Shown: positions 25,584 through 35,759, numbered from the stretch's first letter. The stretch is 64,000 nucleotides of DNA from Robinsoniella peoriensis (GCF_000797495.1 NZ_JTGN01000003.1:444063-508062); one strand, 5' to 3'. Notes: generated from the letters alone by a model not told the origin. Made by a program: numbers and translations.

Positions 25584-26768
25584 ATGAAAACTGTAAAAAT
25601 AGTTGTAGGAGCAAATTTTGGAGACGAGGGTAAAGGCCTTATGACAGACTATTTTGCAAAAGAAGCAAAAGATAAGAATCAATCGTGTCTTGTAATCTGC
25701 CATAATGGCGGCTCCCAGAAAGGCCATACAGTCGTTTCTCCATCCGGGTTAAGACATGTCTTTCATCATTTCGGTTCCGGGGCTGTGTGCGGGGCAGATA
25801 CTTATTTATCCGCACGGTTTATAGTAAATCCAATTACTTATAACAAAGAACTGGCGGAACTAAAAAGTAAAAATATCGAACCCCAAATTTTTGTTTACGA
25901 TCAGGCGCTTATTACAACACCGTTTGATATGATGATAAATCAGATTGCAGAAGAATACAGAGGAAAATCAAAGCATGGAAGCTGTGGCTTGGGCATATTT
26001 GAAACGAAAGTGAGAAATGAAGAGTACAGGATAGAGAGCACCATATCCGGGTTTTCCAATTTATCAAGGCAGCAATTGGGAAGTATTTTAAACCGTATCG
26101 TCTCAGAATATTTTCCGGTAAGATTAAAACAATTAGGAGTGGATACTGTTCCAGATAAATGGAATAAAATTCTGGAATACAAAGAATGTATTATTGAGAA
26201 TTTTATAGATGATTTTCTGAAGATGAAGAAGAGTATTTCATCTGCCGGTGACAGCATCCTGGATCTTTATGATTATGTGATCTTTGAGGGGGCGCAAGGG
26301 TTATTGCTGGATCAGAATAATCTGGAATATGCCCCGCATTTAACACCCAGCAGTACAGGTATCAAAAATCCTATGGATATTATCGCAAAAAGAAATGCTG
26401 ATGTGGAGGTATGTTATGTAACGAGAACGTATATGACAAGGCATGGAGCAGGCAGGTTTGATACAGAGTGTGCAAAAAAGGAGATTAATTCCCAGATTAC
26501 AGACTTAACAAATATACCAAATTCATACCAGGATACCATACGTTACGGGACATTGGATCTGGTTGATTTGAAAGAGCGGATAGAAAATGACAGTAAAGGA
26601 TTCCCGGTTAAAAAGTCATTGGCGGTTACTCATTGCAATGAATATGGAATAAATGAAGAGATGTTAAGAAAATTGTTTTGTGGGTATAAAATTTACAGGT
26701 CGGATGGGATGACCCATAATGATGTTAAGTGGAAGCTTCCGATCTTCAACAGTCTTGCAGAGGATTAA
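25584..26768 (+). CDS. Divergent adenylosuccinate-synthetase-superfamily enzyme (PurA/PurZ-like)
   Basis: A 394-residue protein, shorter than the usual 425-430 of PurA. PurA joins Asp to IMP using GTP. Retained here are the phosphate loop with its catalytic Asp (NFGDEGKGLM, Asp at 14), a GHTVV with the catalytic His48, FEGAQGLLLD and TRHGAGRFDTE (PurA: TRVGxGPFPTE). Changed are NAGHT (now SQKGHT), the Ser/Thr-rich IMP loop (now LTPSSTGIKNP), the Asp-binding TGRPRRCGW region (now QDTIRYGTLDL) and the guanine-specifying TKLD (now VTHCNEYG). These changes point to different nucleotide substrates; phage PurZ is a known relative that aminates dGMP. The partner genes are regulatory or scaffold proteins, not purine genes, so housekeeping PurA is unlikely. 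It ends at a terminator at 26777. Confidence 0.7.
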   Translation: MKTVKIVVGANFGDEGKGLMTDYFAKEAKDKNQSCLVICHNGGSQKGHTVVSPSGLRHVFHHFGSGAVCGADTYLSARFIVNPITYNKELAELKSKNIEPQIFVYDQALITTPFDMMINQIAEEYRGKSKHGSCGLGIFETKVRNEEYRIESTISGFSNLSRQQLGSILNRIVSEYFPVRLKQLGVDTVPDKWNKILEYKECIIENFIDDFLKMKKSISSAGDSILDLYDYVIFEGAQGLLLDQNNLEYAPHLTPSSTGIKNPMDIIAKRNADVEVCYVTRTYMTRHGAGRFDTECAKKEINSQITDLTNIPNSYQDTIRYGTLDLVDLKERIENDSKGFPVKKSLAVTHCNEYGINEEMLRKLFCGYKIYRSDGMTHNDVKWKLPIFNSLAED

Positions 26769-26776
26769 AAGATAAA

Positions 26777-26829
26777 GGGGCTGTAAAAAAACTCTCCAAA
26801 CAGGAAAATGGGGCTTATTTTACAGCCCC
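26777..26829 (+). terminator. Hairpin terminator closing the four-gene operon
   Basis: GGGGCTGTAAAA (26777-26788) pairs perfectly with TTTTACAGCCCC (26818-26829). Downstream to 27044 the sequence is AT-rich intergenic DNA in which I see no gene or repeat. Confidence 0.7.
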
Positions 26830-27044
26830 CATATTCAGACTTTCCTGCAAAATCTTCAGAAGTTAAAAAATAGCTTCAAACAACTCCATTCTAATAAATA
26901 ATCAAAAGACACAATATGTTACTTTTACAAAATAATGACGGAGATATCATGTTATAAAAACCCAATACATGAAAATGTATGTACAAAATTAATTATAAAT
27001 AAGTATTTATTCAAAAATTAATATACAGAAATTACAAAAAAACA

Positions 27045-27073
27045 TTGACGATAATAAGAATATATGATATATT
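27045..27073 (+). promoter_or_regulatory. Sigma-A promoter of the giant GH98-like gene
   Basis: TTGACG (27045-27050) and TATATT (27068-27073) are separated by 17 bases. The first LacI-type operator begins 8 bases after the -10, so a bound repressor would cover the start site. Confidence 0.75.
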
Positions 27074-27081
27074 AAGAAAAA

Positions 27082-27148
27082 TGAAACGGTTCATATTTGA
27101 TACCTTGTAAAACGCTTTTTTTATTTTAGAAAAAAATGAAACGGTTCA
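27082..27148 (+). promoter_or_regulatory. Paired LacI-type operators upstream of the GH98-like gene
   Basis: TGAAACGGTTCA occurs at 27082-27093 and 27137-27148, 55 bases apart. It is a near palindrome centred on CG, the usual LacI-family form (5+2+5), and differs from the longer CcpA cre layout. The same 12-mer occurs twice before 36156. The leader from 27149 to the start codon also has AAAGGAGGG (near 27161) without a suitable start and a small hairpin CCACAG/CTGTGG at about 27237-27252. Confidence 0.8.
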
Positions 27149-27272
27149 CATTTATCATTAAAGGAGGGTAGGGTCTTAAAAAAATAGGATTATATTGGGA
27201 TCAGGGACTTTTAAGTTTAGGAGAAAGGAAAGATATACCACAGATTACTGTGGAGATATCTGGGGTGTAAAC

Positions 27273-30200
27273 ATGAAAAAGAATGGAAAACGATTTATTG
27301 CTTTTTTAATGATAGTATTTATGTTTATAGGTATTGCGGGAGGACAGAGCTTCATTGCGGAGGCCGCCGGACAGAAGACAGCCAGGATTTCCAAAATGAA
27401 TACGGACTTTGCCCAGAATGGCTTTCGCAGAATAATAGATAATGAACATCCGGTTCTTACATTTACTATGGTAATGGGGCATAATACGGAAAATGATTCT
27501 GATTTTTTAAGGGATATTAATTACAGAGGGCAGGATATTAAGCAGATGTGGGAAACCATACCCGAAGATATCAGACCTTATTGTGTACTGACACTGCATT
27601 TTGGATCTGTATATAATAAGTGGAATACAACAGAAGATGCAAGAAAATGGGTTGAGGATAACCTGGAGCAGGGACAGTCTCTGGGAATTCCCATGATGCT
27701 GATCTATGGCGGTAACAGAAGCCAGGCTATGTCAGGGAGTCAGGCAGATACTTTTGGATGGATAGAATCATTGTATCAGAGTTACGATAACTTTATTGGG
27801 ACAACAAGTTCAGAACAGACGGATGCAGATGTTACAGCAGCAGTTCCGGGTCTGGTAAAACTGGCGGCACAGTATGGGGGGTATCATATACATGCAAATC
27901 AAGAGACGATAAACCAATTTTATAATGCAGTCGTTGCAGATAAAACGAAAGGGGATATCTTGAGGCAGTATCATGATTACTTTATCTACACGCCTAAGAA
28001 TGTGCATTGTAATTATGATTATAATTTTTCGGAGGCATATGGCATGTGGCTTGCAGATATGTCAGCAGGATTTGGCACTTATGTGGATGCATACAACTGG
28101 TATCAGGGAGCAACCACAGGGGGTGAGAAAACCTTTGCCACCAATTATTCAGATTATGGGACAAGAGCATTCCCGGAATCCGCATATGCCACGAACATGA
28201 TTGAAAATGCTTTAAATGGTGCCACAGTTTTTCAGTATGAAAATCAGATGGATATACCGACTGTAAACAGTATGTATTCTCCATTGTTCTGGAATGCAAT
28301 GGTGCCGGCAATGCGTACAATCATTAATACGGTTCAGATTCCCACAAAAGAAGAATGTATTTTAAAGTCTAAAGTCGGTTTTTATGAAGACAGCACACAG
28401 ACAGGTATCCTGGCAACCTGTGGGAGCAGGGGGAATTATGCTGGATCCGGCATGCTGAATGTAGGTCAGGACGGTGAATCCACTACATTTTTTGAGGGAT
28501 TATATGATGGAGGCATTGATATTTATAACAGCACGGGGAACCGAAACCTGAGATATTTTTTTCGGACAAGCGGACGATACGGTATCATCCCTCAGATTCC
28601 GATCCACACGCCGGCGACAACTTTACAGGCATTTAAAGATTCCGGAATGACAATTATAGATTATCAGTATTATAATCAGAATTTTAAAAGCGTTCAGGAT
28701 AAAATTGATTTCTTTAACGAAAAGTATGCTGCTGTTAATACAGGAGATGCGACAGTAAATAAAAATCAAAACAGCTGGCAGGTATACAACAACAATGTAA
28801 ATGAGGACAGGGTGCAAAGTGCTTATATTCCTTTAAATGAAGGAGGAAGCTATAAAAAAATTGATTTCCTGGATTTGTCAACGCATTCAGCAGCGACACT
28901 TACGGATAATGGGGATGAACTGGTAATTGACCTGAATAACTACAGAACCAATCGGGGGGCAGATGGTGATCTGGTTGCCAATGACGGGGGAAAGAGGGTC
29001 CTGGATATTTTGGATTACTATAATGAATTTAAATATTGTATCAATCCTTCTGACCTGGAATTAAGAGAGACAAAGATGGTGATTCACACCAATTTAGATG
29101 AGAAGCCCCAAATGGTTATTGCGGGATATGACAGGAATCATTATAACTATGAAGAATCCTGGAATCAGGCCAGTAAAGAATATACAATTACAGTCCGTCA
29201 TAATGGACCTGTGAATATCATTCTGAACCCAGCCCCCGATAGGTGGACCCGGGTAAGCAGCGAGTATATAAAGGAAGAAGGCAGCAGCACAACAGCAAAA
29301 TTCTTTGGAACGTCTATTACATGTATGGGAGACGGGCAGGCTGTCAGCGGAGATATTTATATTGATGAAGTTTTATGGGGTTCTATAACTGCAGAGCAGG
29401 CAGAGGCAGGGGCTGTATTTTGTAAAACAGGTTTGAGCAATACATATCATTCAATCAGAATTGAAAAAACTGGTGGTGCGGCGTTAAATCTCAGATACAT
29501 TAAGGCATATAATCAAATGCTTACGGATTCCTATTTACAGGACTTTACTTATGGGACAAAAGAGGAAGACCAGGATTATTTTATAGATTCTGAGCATTGG
29601 ACGGTAACAAAAGAAGATATATATGAAGCAAATCCAGTTGCTGCCAATGGGTATCAGACCTATAACAAGACTGGAAAGAAGGAAAATGGAGTGATGAAGA
29701 TCTTGCCGTATGTGGCACCGTTTTGGAGTGATATACCCATGTATATGACGAAAAATACATATACAGACGGCACATATGAAGCAGATTTTAACACTGCAGC
29801 GGGTACACCTGTCAGCTTTGCTTTCCGCGCCGATATGATACGCAAGCTTGGGTATTATGTTACGGTAAATCCCCTATGCCTGTCGCCTACCAATGCAGGG
29901 ACAAATAATCAGTCTGTTGCAATACTGGATGGAACCTCCTGCAAGGCATCTGCGAATCCGGCATTGGATAAGAATACATGGTATACAATAAAAATCGATG
30001 TAAATGGAGCAGATGTTAAGGTATATCTGAAAAAACGGAATGCAGAAGAATATGGAGATGCTGTTCTCAGTTATTCCGGGCTTTCCGTAAAAGAAGGATA
30101 CTATGGCTTAAGAACAGAGCATAATGCAGGGAAGGAAACAGGCAGTCAGATAGGTGCAGCAATGAAAGAGCAGGGAACAGGTGCACTGAATGATTTTATT

Positions 30201-33200
30201 TATATTGACAATGTGGTGATAAAGGATATATCAGATAAAGAAAAGGATTATATTTGTGATTTTGAAACGGACGAATCAGCAGCTGACTGGAAGGGGGAGG
30301 GGGCAGTTCTTTTCCCGGAAAGACAGGCAGATACAAATTTTCGGTATGCAGATAATTGGATAAATAACGGAGGAACCTGGAAAGTTATAAATAATCCTGA
30401 TATATGGGCAAATGGAGATAACGGCATATATTATGGAAAGGCTGAAGAAAATACTGAAAACTATTCTTATTCCGGAGAAAAGGAATGGTCGGATTATCTT
30501 TACAATACGCTTGTTAAATTTGATTCGGGAAATAATAATGAGGCAGGTATTATATTTAGAGCAGTTGATGACAACAATATGTATAAGCTGTCAATCAAAA
30601 GAAATGGAACATCTGCAGCATTGCAGTTTATGAAAAAAGTGAAAGGAAACTGGGAAGGATTTGGAGATACCGTTACAGTAACGATGGAGGATCAGACCTG
30701 GTATGCCTTTAATCTAACGGTTATCGATGAATTTATGAAGCTGTCATTCGATGATGTACCTGTATTAGAAGCAATGGATGCATCTTTTTCTGAAGGACAG
30801 GCTGGTTTTTCGCTGAGCAATGGAACCAGTGCATATTTTGATAACGCCTGGGTCAGTGTGCTTCATAAAGATAAGCTGACGACAGGACCGGTAAATGCCA
30901 TCCGTATAAACGGACCAGATACGGTTAGCGAGGGAGACAGTGAAGCGGTATTTACAGCAGAAGTGAATGGTGATGCTGTAGACAGCCATATTACCTGGTC
31001 TGTGTCAGATAATACGATAGCGGCTATTACAAATGAGGGACAATTTATACCCCTAAGGAAAGGTACCGTTACGGTTACGGCTGAGGCAAACGATGGCTCG
31101 TCTACTTGCGCATCATTAGAAGTAACGATTCAAAATGTAAAAGAAGGTAAAAAAATTGTGGCATTGGAAACCACATATGTTACAACTGATCGAAAAACAG
31201 TTCCCCGGCTGCCTGAAAAAATTACAGCGGTTTACAGTGATGGCTCCAAAGATATGGTTGATGTCATTTGGGATGAAATGAATAAAGACAGTTTTGCAAA
31301 TGCCATTGCACCAATGTATGACTGGAATTATGGAAAAGAAATGGTTTATGGAAAGGTAAAGGATACTGCTTTGACTGCAAAGGCAGATGTAAAAGTGAAA
31401 CCGGTACCCCAGAAGCTGAGTGCCTATCATATTGGGTCTGAGAATCAACCGATTGAGATTGCCCTGGGCGAGAAAATTGATCTTCCCAGAATGACATATG
31501 AATCAATGGTATATGACTGTGGTGATCAAAAATCTTTCAAAGACCCGTTCTCATTCCTGTGGTGGGAAAAATCCGATTACCTGGTGAGTGCTGATAAATA
31601 TAAGGCAGGAGATTTGATTGTTGTTAAAGGACATGTGGGCAAATACGACAATGAAATTAAAGCATTCTATAAGGTTATTGGTCAAAGGGAAAATGAAAAA
31701 ATTTATTTAAAAGCGTTACCGGAAGATTCGGGGAAGGTAACAGGTCCGAAAGAAATCCTGGCAGGAAAAACAGCAACTATTACAGCATTTGCAAATGAAG
31801 GTTATCAATTTGCGTATTGGACTGTTACGGATGAGAAAAATAACAAAACATCAGATATTCTGCGAGGTAAGAGTGAAATAAAAGTAACAGGAACTCCGGA
31901 TGGGGAAAAAACATATATTGCTAATTTCCTACCATTGCAGGAAGACAATGGTGAAAAGGAGATCCAATCTGTTAATGGAAATTTTGATTACTTATACCCA
32001 TATGCACAGGTTGCCCTGATGGTAAAAAACGGAGATGCAAATGCATATAATTGGTCTGTAACCGGAGATATAGGATTAGCCCAGGATGCAGGCGGCCTCA
32101 ATCTGGATCCCAGAGCAGCCGGAATGCCTACCAATATTACCGATACTGGAATTTTAAGCTTAAGCTCCGATGCCGAAGGAATTGTTACAGTAACGGCAAC
32201 GCCGATAGCGGATGACGCAGGTCTGGAGGTTCTGACTAAAGATATCCGTATAGAAAAATCTGAAAAGGTGAAGCTGGCAGATGATTATGACGGTAAAATA
32301 GAATATGCACCATCTGTTTCTGCAACAACCTGGGCAGGATGGAAAGGTGGTACGGTTTACAATCGATACGGGAATACAGAACATAAGTGGAACAGTGCGG
32401 CATCTGATGAAAACAGTTATGCACATATGGAGTTTAGCGGCACAGGAATACAGGTCATTGCTGAGTCAGGAACAAATCTAGGCGGAGCTGCTGATATATT
32501 CATAGATAATATTTATTATGGAAAATACGATGTCACTACTAAGAATGGGACGGCAAATATGTATCACTATGTGCTTTTCGCAATAGAAGGACTTGAAAAG
32601 AAACAGCACACAATCGATGTAATGCCGGCAGCAGCCAAAAATCAATATCGATTATCTCTGGATGGTTTTATCATTACAAATAAATCTGACGATGAGCCAG
32701 TGGGACAGCCGGAAAGCATTACATTAAAGGCAGAGCCTCAAGACGGTGGAGCTGCAGAGGGACCGGCACAGGTAAATGGTGGCGAAACAGCCAGTTTTAC
32801 AGCTGTTCCGAATGAGGGCTATCAATTTTTATATTGGTCAGTTTTAGATGAGCTCACCGGAGAGAGTTCCATAATTCCAAGAACAAAAGATATCCTTACA
32901 GTGGTAGGTACCGAGAATGCGCAGAAAACTTACACAGCATATTTTGCAGAGAAAACAGGCGACAGTGAAGAAAGGGAAATCCGGCTCATCAATGGTATAC
33001 TGGACTATCTATATCCATATGCCCAGGCTGCTTTTCACATTCCGGGTGCAGACGTATCGGAGTATGAATGGTCCGTTTCAGGAGATGTGGGTGAAAAGTA
33101 TGATGCCGGGTGCAAAGATCAGGTTCCACAAGAAAATGGCTCCGCTACGAATATTACAGAAAATGCAATACTGAGCTTAAGCTCCGATGCAAAAGGAACA

Positions 33201-35759
33201 ATTACAATTACAGCTGAGCCAAAAGATAAAGGACTCGATATCCTAACAAAAACAATACGCATAGCAGATAGAGAAACAGTTAGTCTGACAGATGATTTTG
33301 ATGAAGGGATTGTGTATTCTCCAAATGTTTCAGCAAATACCTGGTCTGAATGGAAAGCTGGTTCCAAGTACAGCCGCTATGGCATGACAGAGCATAAATG
33401 GAATGCTTCCATTGCGGATTCAACAAGTTATGCAAGCTATGAATTCCAGGGGAGCGGCATTCAGGTAATCACGGAATCCGGCACTGGTTCAGGCGGATCG
33501 GCAGATATTTATATTGATCATATTTATCGGGGAAATTATAGTGTTTCCAACAAGAATGGAACGGCAAATATGTATCATTATGTATTCTATGCAATAGACG
33601 GATTAGAGACAGGAACCCATACGATTGATATTGTGCCTACTCCGACTGCCGGCCAATATCGTGTTCCACTGGATGCGCTGGTTGTCATTGACCGCTCAAA
33701 AGAAGCTCCCTTATACAAGATTGGCGTTTCTCCAAATGATGGTGCAATGGGAACAGTCAGCGGAGACGGTCAGTATGAACAGGGAGAAACCATCACCTTA
33801 AGTGCCAGGGCACTGGAAGGATTCCAGTTTGTGAATTGGAGTAAAAATGGTGAAGTTGTAAGTACAGAATCAGATTATGAGATTACCGTTACTGAAGATG
33901 CAGAATATATGGCTATGTTTGAAAAAGCATTATACGAGATAAAGGTATCGTCTAATGATGAAGCCATGGGAACAGTTCGAGGGGGAGGAACTTTTGAATC
34001 AGGAACGATGATTACCATAAGCGCAGATCCACTGGAAGGATATCTGTTTTCCCACTGGGTAAAAGACGGAATCATTGTAAGTGAAGAATCAGACTATGCC
34101 TTTACTGTGGATGGAGAAAGCGGATATATTGCTCATTTTATTCCAAAAGGGCAGGAGCCGGTTGAAAAATTTAATTTAAGTGTCAGTTCTGAAGATGAGA
34201 CCATGGGACATGTCAGCGGTGGGGGCATATATGAAAAAGATTCTATCGTGCTCATAAAAGCAGTTCCGCTGGAGGGGTATTGGTTTACCAACTGGACATG
34301 TGAAGGTGAAATCGTAAGTGCAGAACCTGAATTTGAAGTCAGCGTAACTCAGGATAAGGAATTTATTGCCCATTTTGAAAAAATACTGCTTACCGCTGTG
34401 AATGAAAATGGAGAATCAGAAGATTTTAGAAGTCTGGGCGACGCTCTTGTCTGGGCGGAGCAGTTTCCAGGACAGGTGACTTTAAGACTGTGCAATGGAG
34501 TTGAGGAATTTTCTATTGAGGAGACTATCCTATTTGGTACAAACATTAATTTCCAGGTCGGCGAAAAAGTATCGGTATCAATCGCAGAAGGCGTAACCCT
34601 TTACAATGAGGGAACAATTATAAATAATGGTATCTTTACAATCAAAGGAGAAGCAGAAAATACAGGAACATTTATTAACAATGGTAATGTTCAAAATTAT
34701 GGAAAGGCAATTGGAGGTACCCTGAAAGGAACAGGTGTCATAGAAGGTAATAAGGAAAAGCCTGATTTTGAGATACCAAATCAGATAAATGTAATCTATG
34801 ACGCAGAACAGAAATTAGGCAAAATCGGACTTCAGGAAGGATGGAGTTGGGAAAATTCCCTTATTACACCGGAAGTTTCGAATAAAGGATATGCGGCATA
34901 TTATACACCGCAAAATACCGGTAATCATGACTGGGAATCGATAACCGGATGGGATGCAGACAAAAAGTCGGTAAGACAAATACTGCCTGTAAACGTAGAG
35001 GCGAAAAAGGTAATGGCAGCTGATATCCAGGGAGTGGCTGATGCGGAATATACCGGTCAGGCAATAGAACAGAAAAACCTTACCGTAAAGGGATATGTTT
35101 TAGGTAAAGATTATACAGTGCAGTATGCAGATAATAAAAATTTTGGTACAGGCAGAATAATTATTACTTTCAAGGGTAACTACAGCGGAAGTATTATAAA
35201 GAACTTTCAGATTAAAAAGGCACCTCAGATAATCAAGGTTCCCCCGGTCTTTAATAAGACATTTGGCAATGGTAAATTTTCCATGTCTGCCCGGAGGACA
35301 AAAGGAAACGGAGCTCTAAGCTATAGATCCTCCAATAAGCGGGTAGCCGATGTTAATCAAAAGGGAAAAGTAACAATCAGAGGCTGTGGAAAAACAGTGA
35401 TACGCATTACTGCAAAGGAGACATCCAATTATAAGGAAACAAATACAGCTGTAACAATTCGGGTTAAACCGAAAAAAGCAGCAGTTACTTCTCTGCAGGC
35501 ATCTGGAAATTCAATGCTTACGGTAAGATGGAAAAAAGATACAAAGGCAAGCGGATATCAGATTACTTATGCATTAGACGGCAAATTTAAAAAGGGAAAG
35601 AAAAATGTAACTATTTCAAAAAACAGTACAACGATCAAGAAGATCAAAAAGCTGAAAAAAGGCAGAAAGTATTATGTTAAAATCCGAAGCTGCCGTTCTG
35701 TAAAGAACGAAAAAATTTATGGGTCCTATAGTAAAGTGAAGTCGGTGAAGATTAAATAG
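27273..35759 (+). CDS. Giant secreted GH98-like endo-glycosidase with Ig, InlB-type and Fn3 modules
   Basis: A 2828-residue exported protein with a signal peptide (KRFIAFLMIVFMFIGIAGG). Residues about 45-400 resemble GH98, the family of endo-beta-galactosidases that release blood-group oligosaccharides. Candidate acidic residues are Glu211 (HANQE), Asp272 (TYVDAYNW) and Glu323 (FQYENQMD). Two jelly-roll/laminin-G-like regions follow (about 757-986 and 990-1200), then Big2-like and other Ig-like domains (1207-1400). Two 339-residue tandem repeats come next (1477-2143), then three InlB-type beta repeats (2148-2369) and a C-terminal Fn3-like domain rich in Lys. There is no LPxTG, so attachment may be by charge or repeats. 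ATG 27273 is preferred because the signal peptide begins there; a TTG at 27195 is in frame. Two LacI operators precede it. The GH98 call rests on motif style and the GH95 context, and is moderate. Confidence 0.62.
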   Translation: MKKNGKRFIAFLMIVFMFIGIAGGQSFIAEAAGQKTARISKMNTDFAQNGFRRIIDNEHPVLTFTMVMGHNTENDSDFLRDINYRGQDIKQMWETIPEDIRPYCVLTLHFGSVYNKWNTTEDARKWVEDNLEQGQSLGIPMMLIYGGNRSQAMSGSQADTFGWIESLYQSYDNFIGTTSSEQTDADVTAAVPGLVKLAAQYGGYHIHANQETINQFYNAVVADKTKGDILRQYHDYFIYTPKNVHCNYDYNFSEAYGMWLADMSAGFGTYVDAYNWYQGATTGGEKTFATNYSDYGTRAFPESAYATNMIENALNGATVFQYENQMDIPTVNSMYSPLFWNAMVPAMRTIINTVQIPTKEECILKSKVGFYEDSTQTGILATCGSRGNYAGSGMLNVGQDGESTTFFEGLYDGGIDIYNSTGNRNLRYFFRTSGRYGIIPQIPIHTPATTLQAFKDSGMTIIDYQYYNQNFKSVQDKIDFFNEKYAAVNTGDATVNKNQNSWQVYNNNVNEDRVQSAYIPLNEGGSYKKIDFLDLSTHSAATLTDNGDELVIDLNNYRTNRGADGDLVANDGGKRVLDILDYYNEFKYCINPSDLELRETKMVIHTNLDEKPQMVIAGYDRNHYNYEESWNQASKEYTITVRHNGPVNIILNPAPDRWTRVSSEYIKEEGSSTTAKFFGTSITCMGDGQAVSGDIYIDEVLWGSITAEQAEAGAVFCKTGLSNTYHSIRIEKTGGAALNLRYIKAYNQMLTDSYLQDFTYGTKEEDQDYFIDSEHWTVTKEDIYEANPVAANGYQTYNKTGKKENGVMKILPYVAPFWSDIPMYMTKNTYTDGTYEADFNTAAGTPVSFAFRADMIRKLGYYVTVNPLCLSPTNAGTNNQSVAILDGTSCKASANPALDKNTWYTIKIDVNGADVKVYLKKRNAEEYGDAVLSYSGLSVKEGYYGLRTEHNAGKETGSQIGAAMKEQGTGALNDFIYIDNVVIKDISDKEKDYICDFETDESAADWKGEGAVLFPERQADTNFRYADNWINNGGTWKVINNPDIWANGDNGIYYGKAEENTENYSYSGEKEWSDYLYNTLVKFDSGNNNEAGIIFRAVDDNNMYKLSIKRNGTSAALQFMKKVKGNWEGFGDTVTVTMEDQTWYAFNLTVIDEFMKLSFDDVPVLEAMDASFSEGQAGFSLSNGTSAYFDNAWVSVLHKDKLTTGPVNAIRINGPDTVSEGDSEAVFTAEVNGDAVDSHITWSVSDNTIAAITNEGQFIPLRKGTVTVTAEANDGSSTCASLEVTIQNVKEGKKIVALETTYVTTDRKTVPRLPEKITAVYSDGSKDMVDVIWDEMNKDSFANAIAPMYDWNYGKEMVYGKVKDTALTAKADVKVKPVPQKLSAYHIGSENQPIEIALGEKIDLPRMTYESMVYDCGDQKSFKDPFSFLWWEKSDYLVSADKYKAGDLIVVKGHVGKYDNEIKAFYKVIGQRENEKIYLKALPEDSGKVTGPKEILAGKTATITAFANEGYQFAYWTVTDEKNNKTSDILRGKSEIKVTGTPDGEKTYIANFLPLQEDNGEKEIQSVNGNFDYLYPYAQVALMVKNGDANAYNWSVTGDIGLAQDAGGLNLDPRAAGMPTNITDTGILSLSSDAEGIVTVTATPIADDAGLEVLTKDIRIEKSEKVKLADDYDGKIEYAPSVSATTWAGWKGGTVYNRYGNTEHKWNSAASDENSYAHMEFSGTGIQVIAESGTNLGGAADIFIDNIYYGKYDVTTKNGTANMYHYVLFAIEGLEKKQHTIDVMPAAAKNQYRLSLDGFIITNKSDDEPVGQPESITLKAEPQDGGAAEGPAQVNGGETASFTAVPNEGYQFLYWSVLDELTGESSIIPRTKDILTVVGTENAQKTYTAYFAEKTGDSEEREIRLINGILDYLYPYAQAAFHIPGADVSEYEWSVSGDVGEKYDAGCKDQVPQENGSATNITENAILSLSSDAKGTITITAEPKDKGLDILTKTIRIADRETVSLTDDFDEGIVYSPNVSANTWSEWKAGSKYSRYGMTEHKWNASIADSTSYASYEFQGSGIQVITESGTGSGGSADIYIDHIYRGNYSVSNKNGTANMYHYVFYAIDGLETGTHTIDIVPTPTAGQYRVPLDALVVIDRSKEAPLYKIGVSPNDGAMGTVSGDGQYEQGETITLSARALEGFQFVNWSKNGEVVSTESDYEITVTEDAEYMAMFEKALYEIKVSSNDEAMGTVRGGGTFESGTMITISADPLEGYLFSHWVKDGIIVSEESDYAFTVDGESGYIAHFIPKGQEPVEKFNLSVSSEDETMGHVSGGGIYEKDSIVLIKAVPLEGYWFTNWTCEGEIVSAEPEFEVSVTQDKEFIAHFEKILLTAVNENGESEDFRSLGDALVWAEQFPGQVTLRLCNGVEEFSIEETILFGTNINFQVGEKVSVSIAEGVTLYNEGTIINNGIFTIKGEAENTGTFINNGNVQNYGKAIGGTLKGTGVIEGNKEKPDFEIPNQINVIYDAEQKLGKIGLQEGWSWENSLITPEVSNKGYAAYYTPQNTGNHDWESITGWDADKKSVRQILPVNVEAKKVMAADIQGVADAEYTGQAIEQKNLTVKGYVLGKDYTVQYADNKNFGTGRIIITFKGNYSGSIIKNFQIKKAPQIIKVPPVFNKTFGNGKFSMSARRTKGNGALSYRSSNKRVADVNQKGKVTIRGCGKTVIRITAKETSNYKETNTAVTIRVKPKKAAVTSLQASGNSMLTVRWKKDTKASGYQITYALDGKFKKGKKNVTISKNSTTIKKIKKLKKGRKYYVKIRSCRSVKNEKIYGSYSKVKSVKIK
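31701..33702 (+). repeat. Two tandem 1017-base repeats inside the giant gene
   Basis: Copy A starts at 31701 and copy B at 32718. Each encodes a short beta repeat (EGYQFAYW / EGYQFLYW), then FDYLYPYAQ / LDYLYPYAQ, and a carbohydrate-binding-like module ending in KNGTANMYHYV. The copies are clearly divergent at DNA level, so the duplication is old and maintained. The module probably binds glycan twice for avidity; this is inferred. Confidence 0.85.

Noticed and set aside
25584..26768. Housekeeping adenylosuccinate synthetase (purA)
   Set aside because: Length, substrate loops and genomic context differ from PurA, and no purine gene is nearby; retained only as a superfamily member.
27082..27148. 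Considered as CcpA cre sites
   Set aside because: The cre layout has CG at the centre of a 14-mer (6+2+6), while TGAAACGGTTCA is 5+2+5. A local LacI gene and the restriction of the sites to two promoters favour a dedicated repressor.
33714..34377. Possible CRISPR or other DNA repeat array in the giant gene
   Set aside because: The periodicity is at protein level (three InlB-type repeats of about 74 residues), the DNA copies are diverged and no short conserved repeat with spacers exists.
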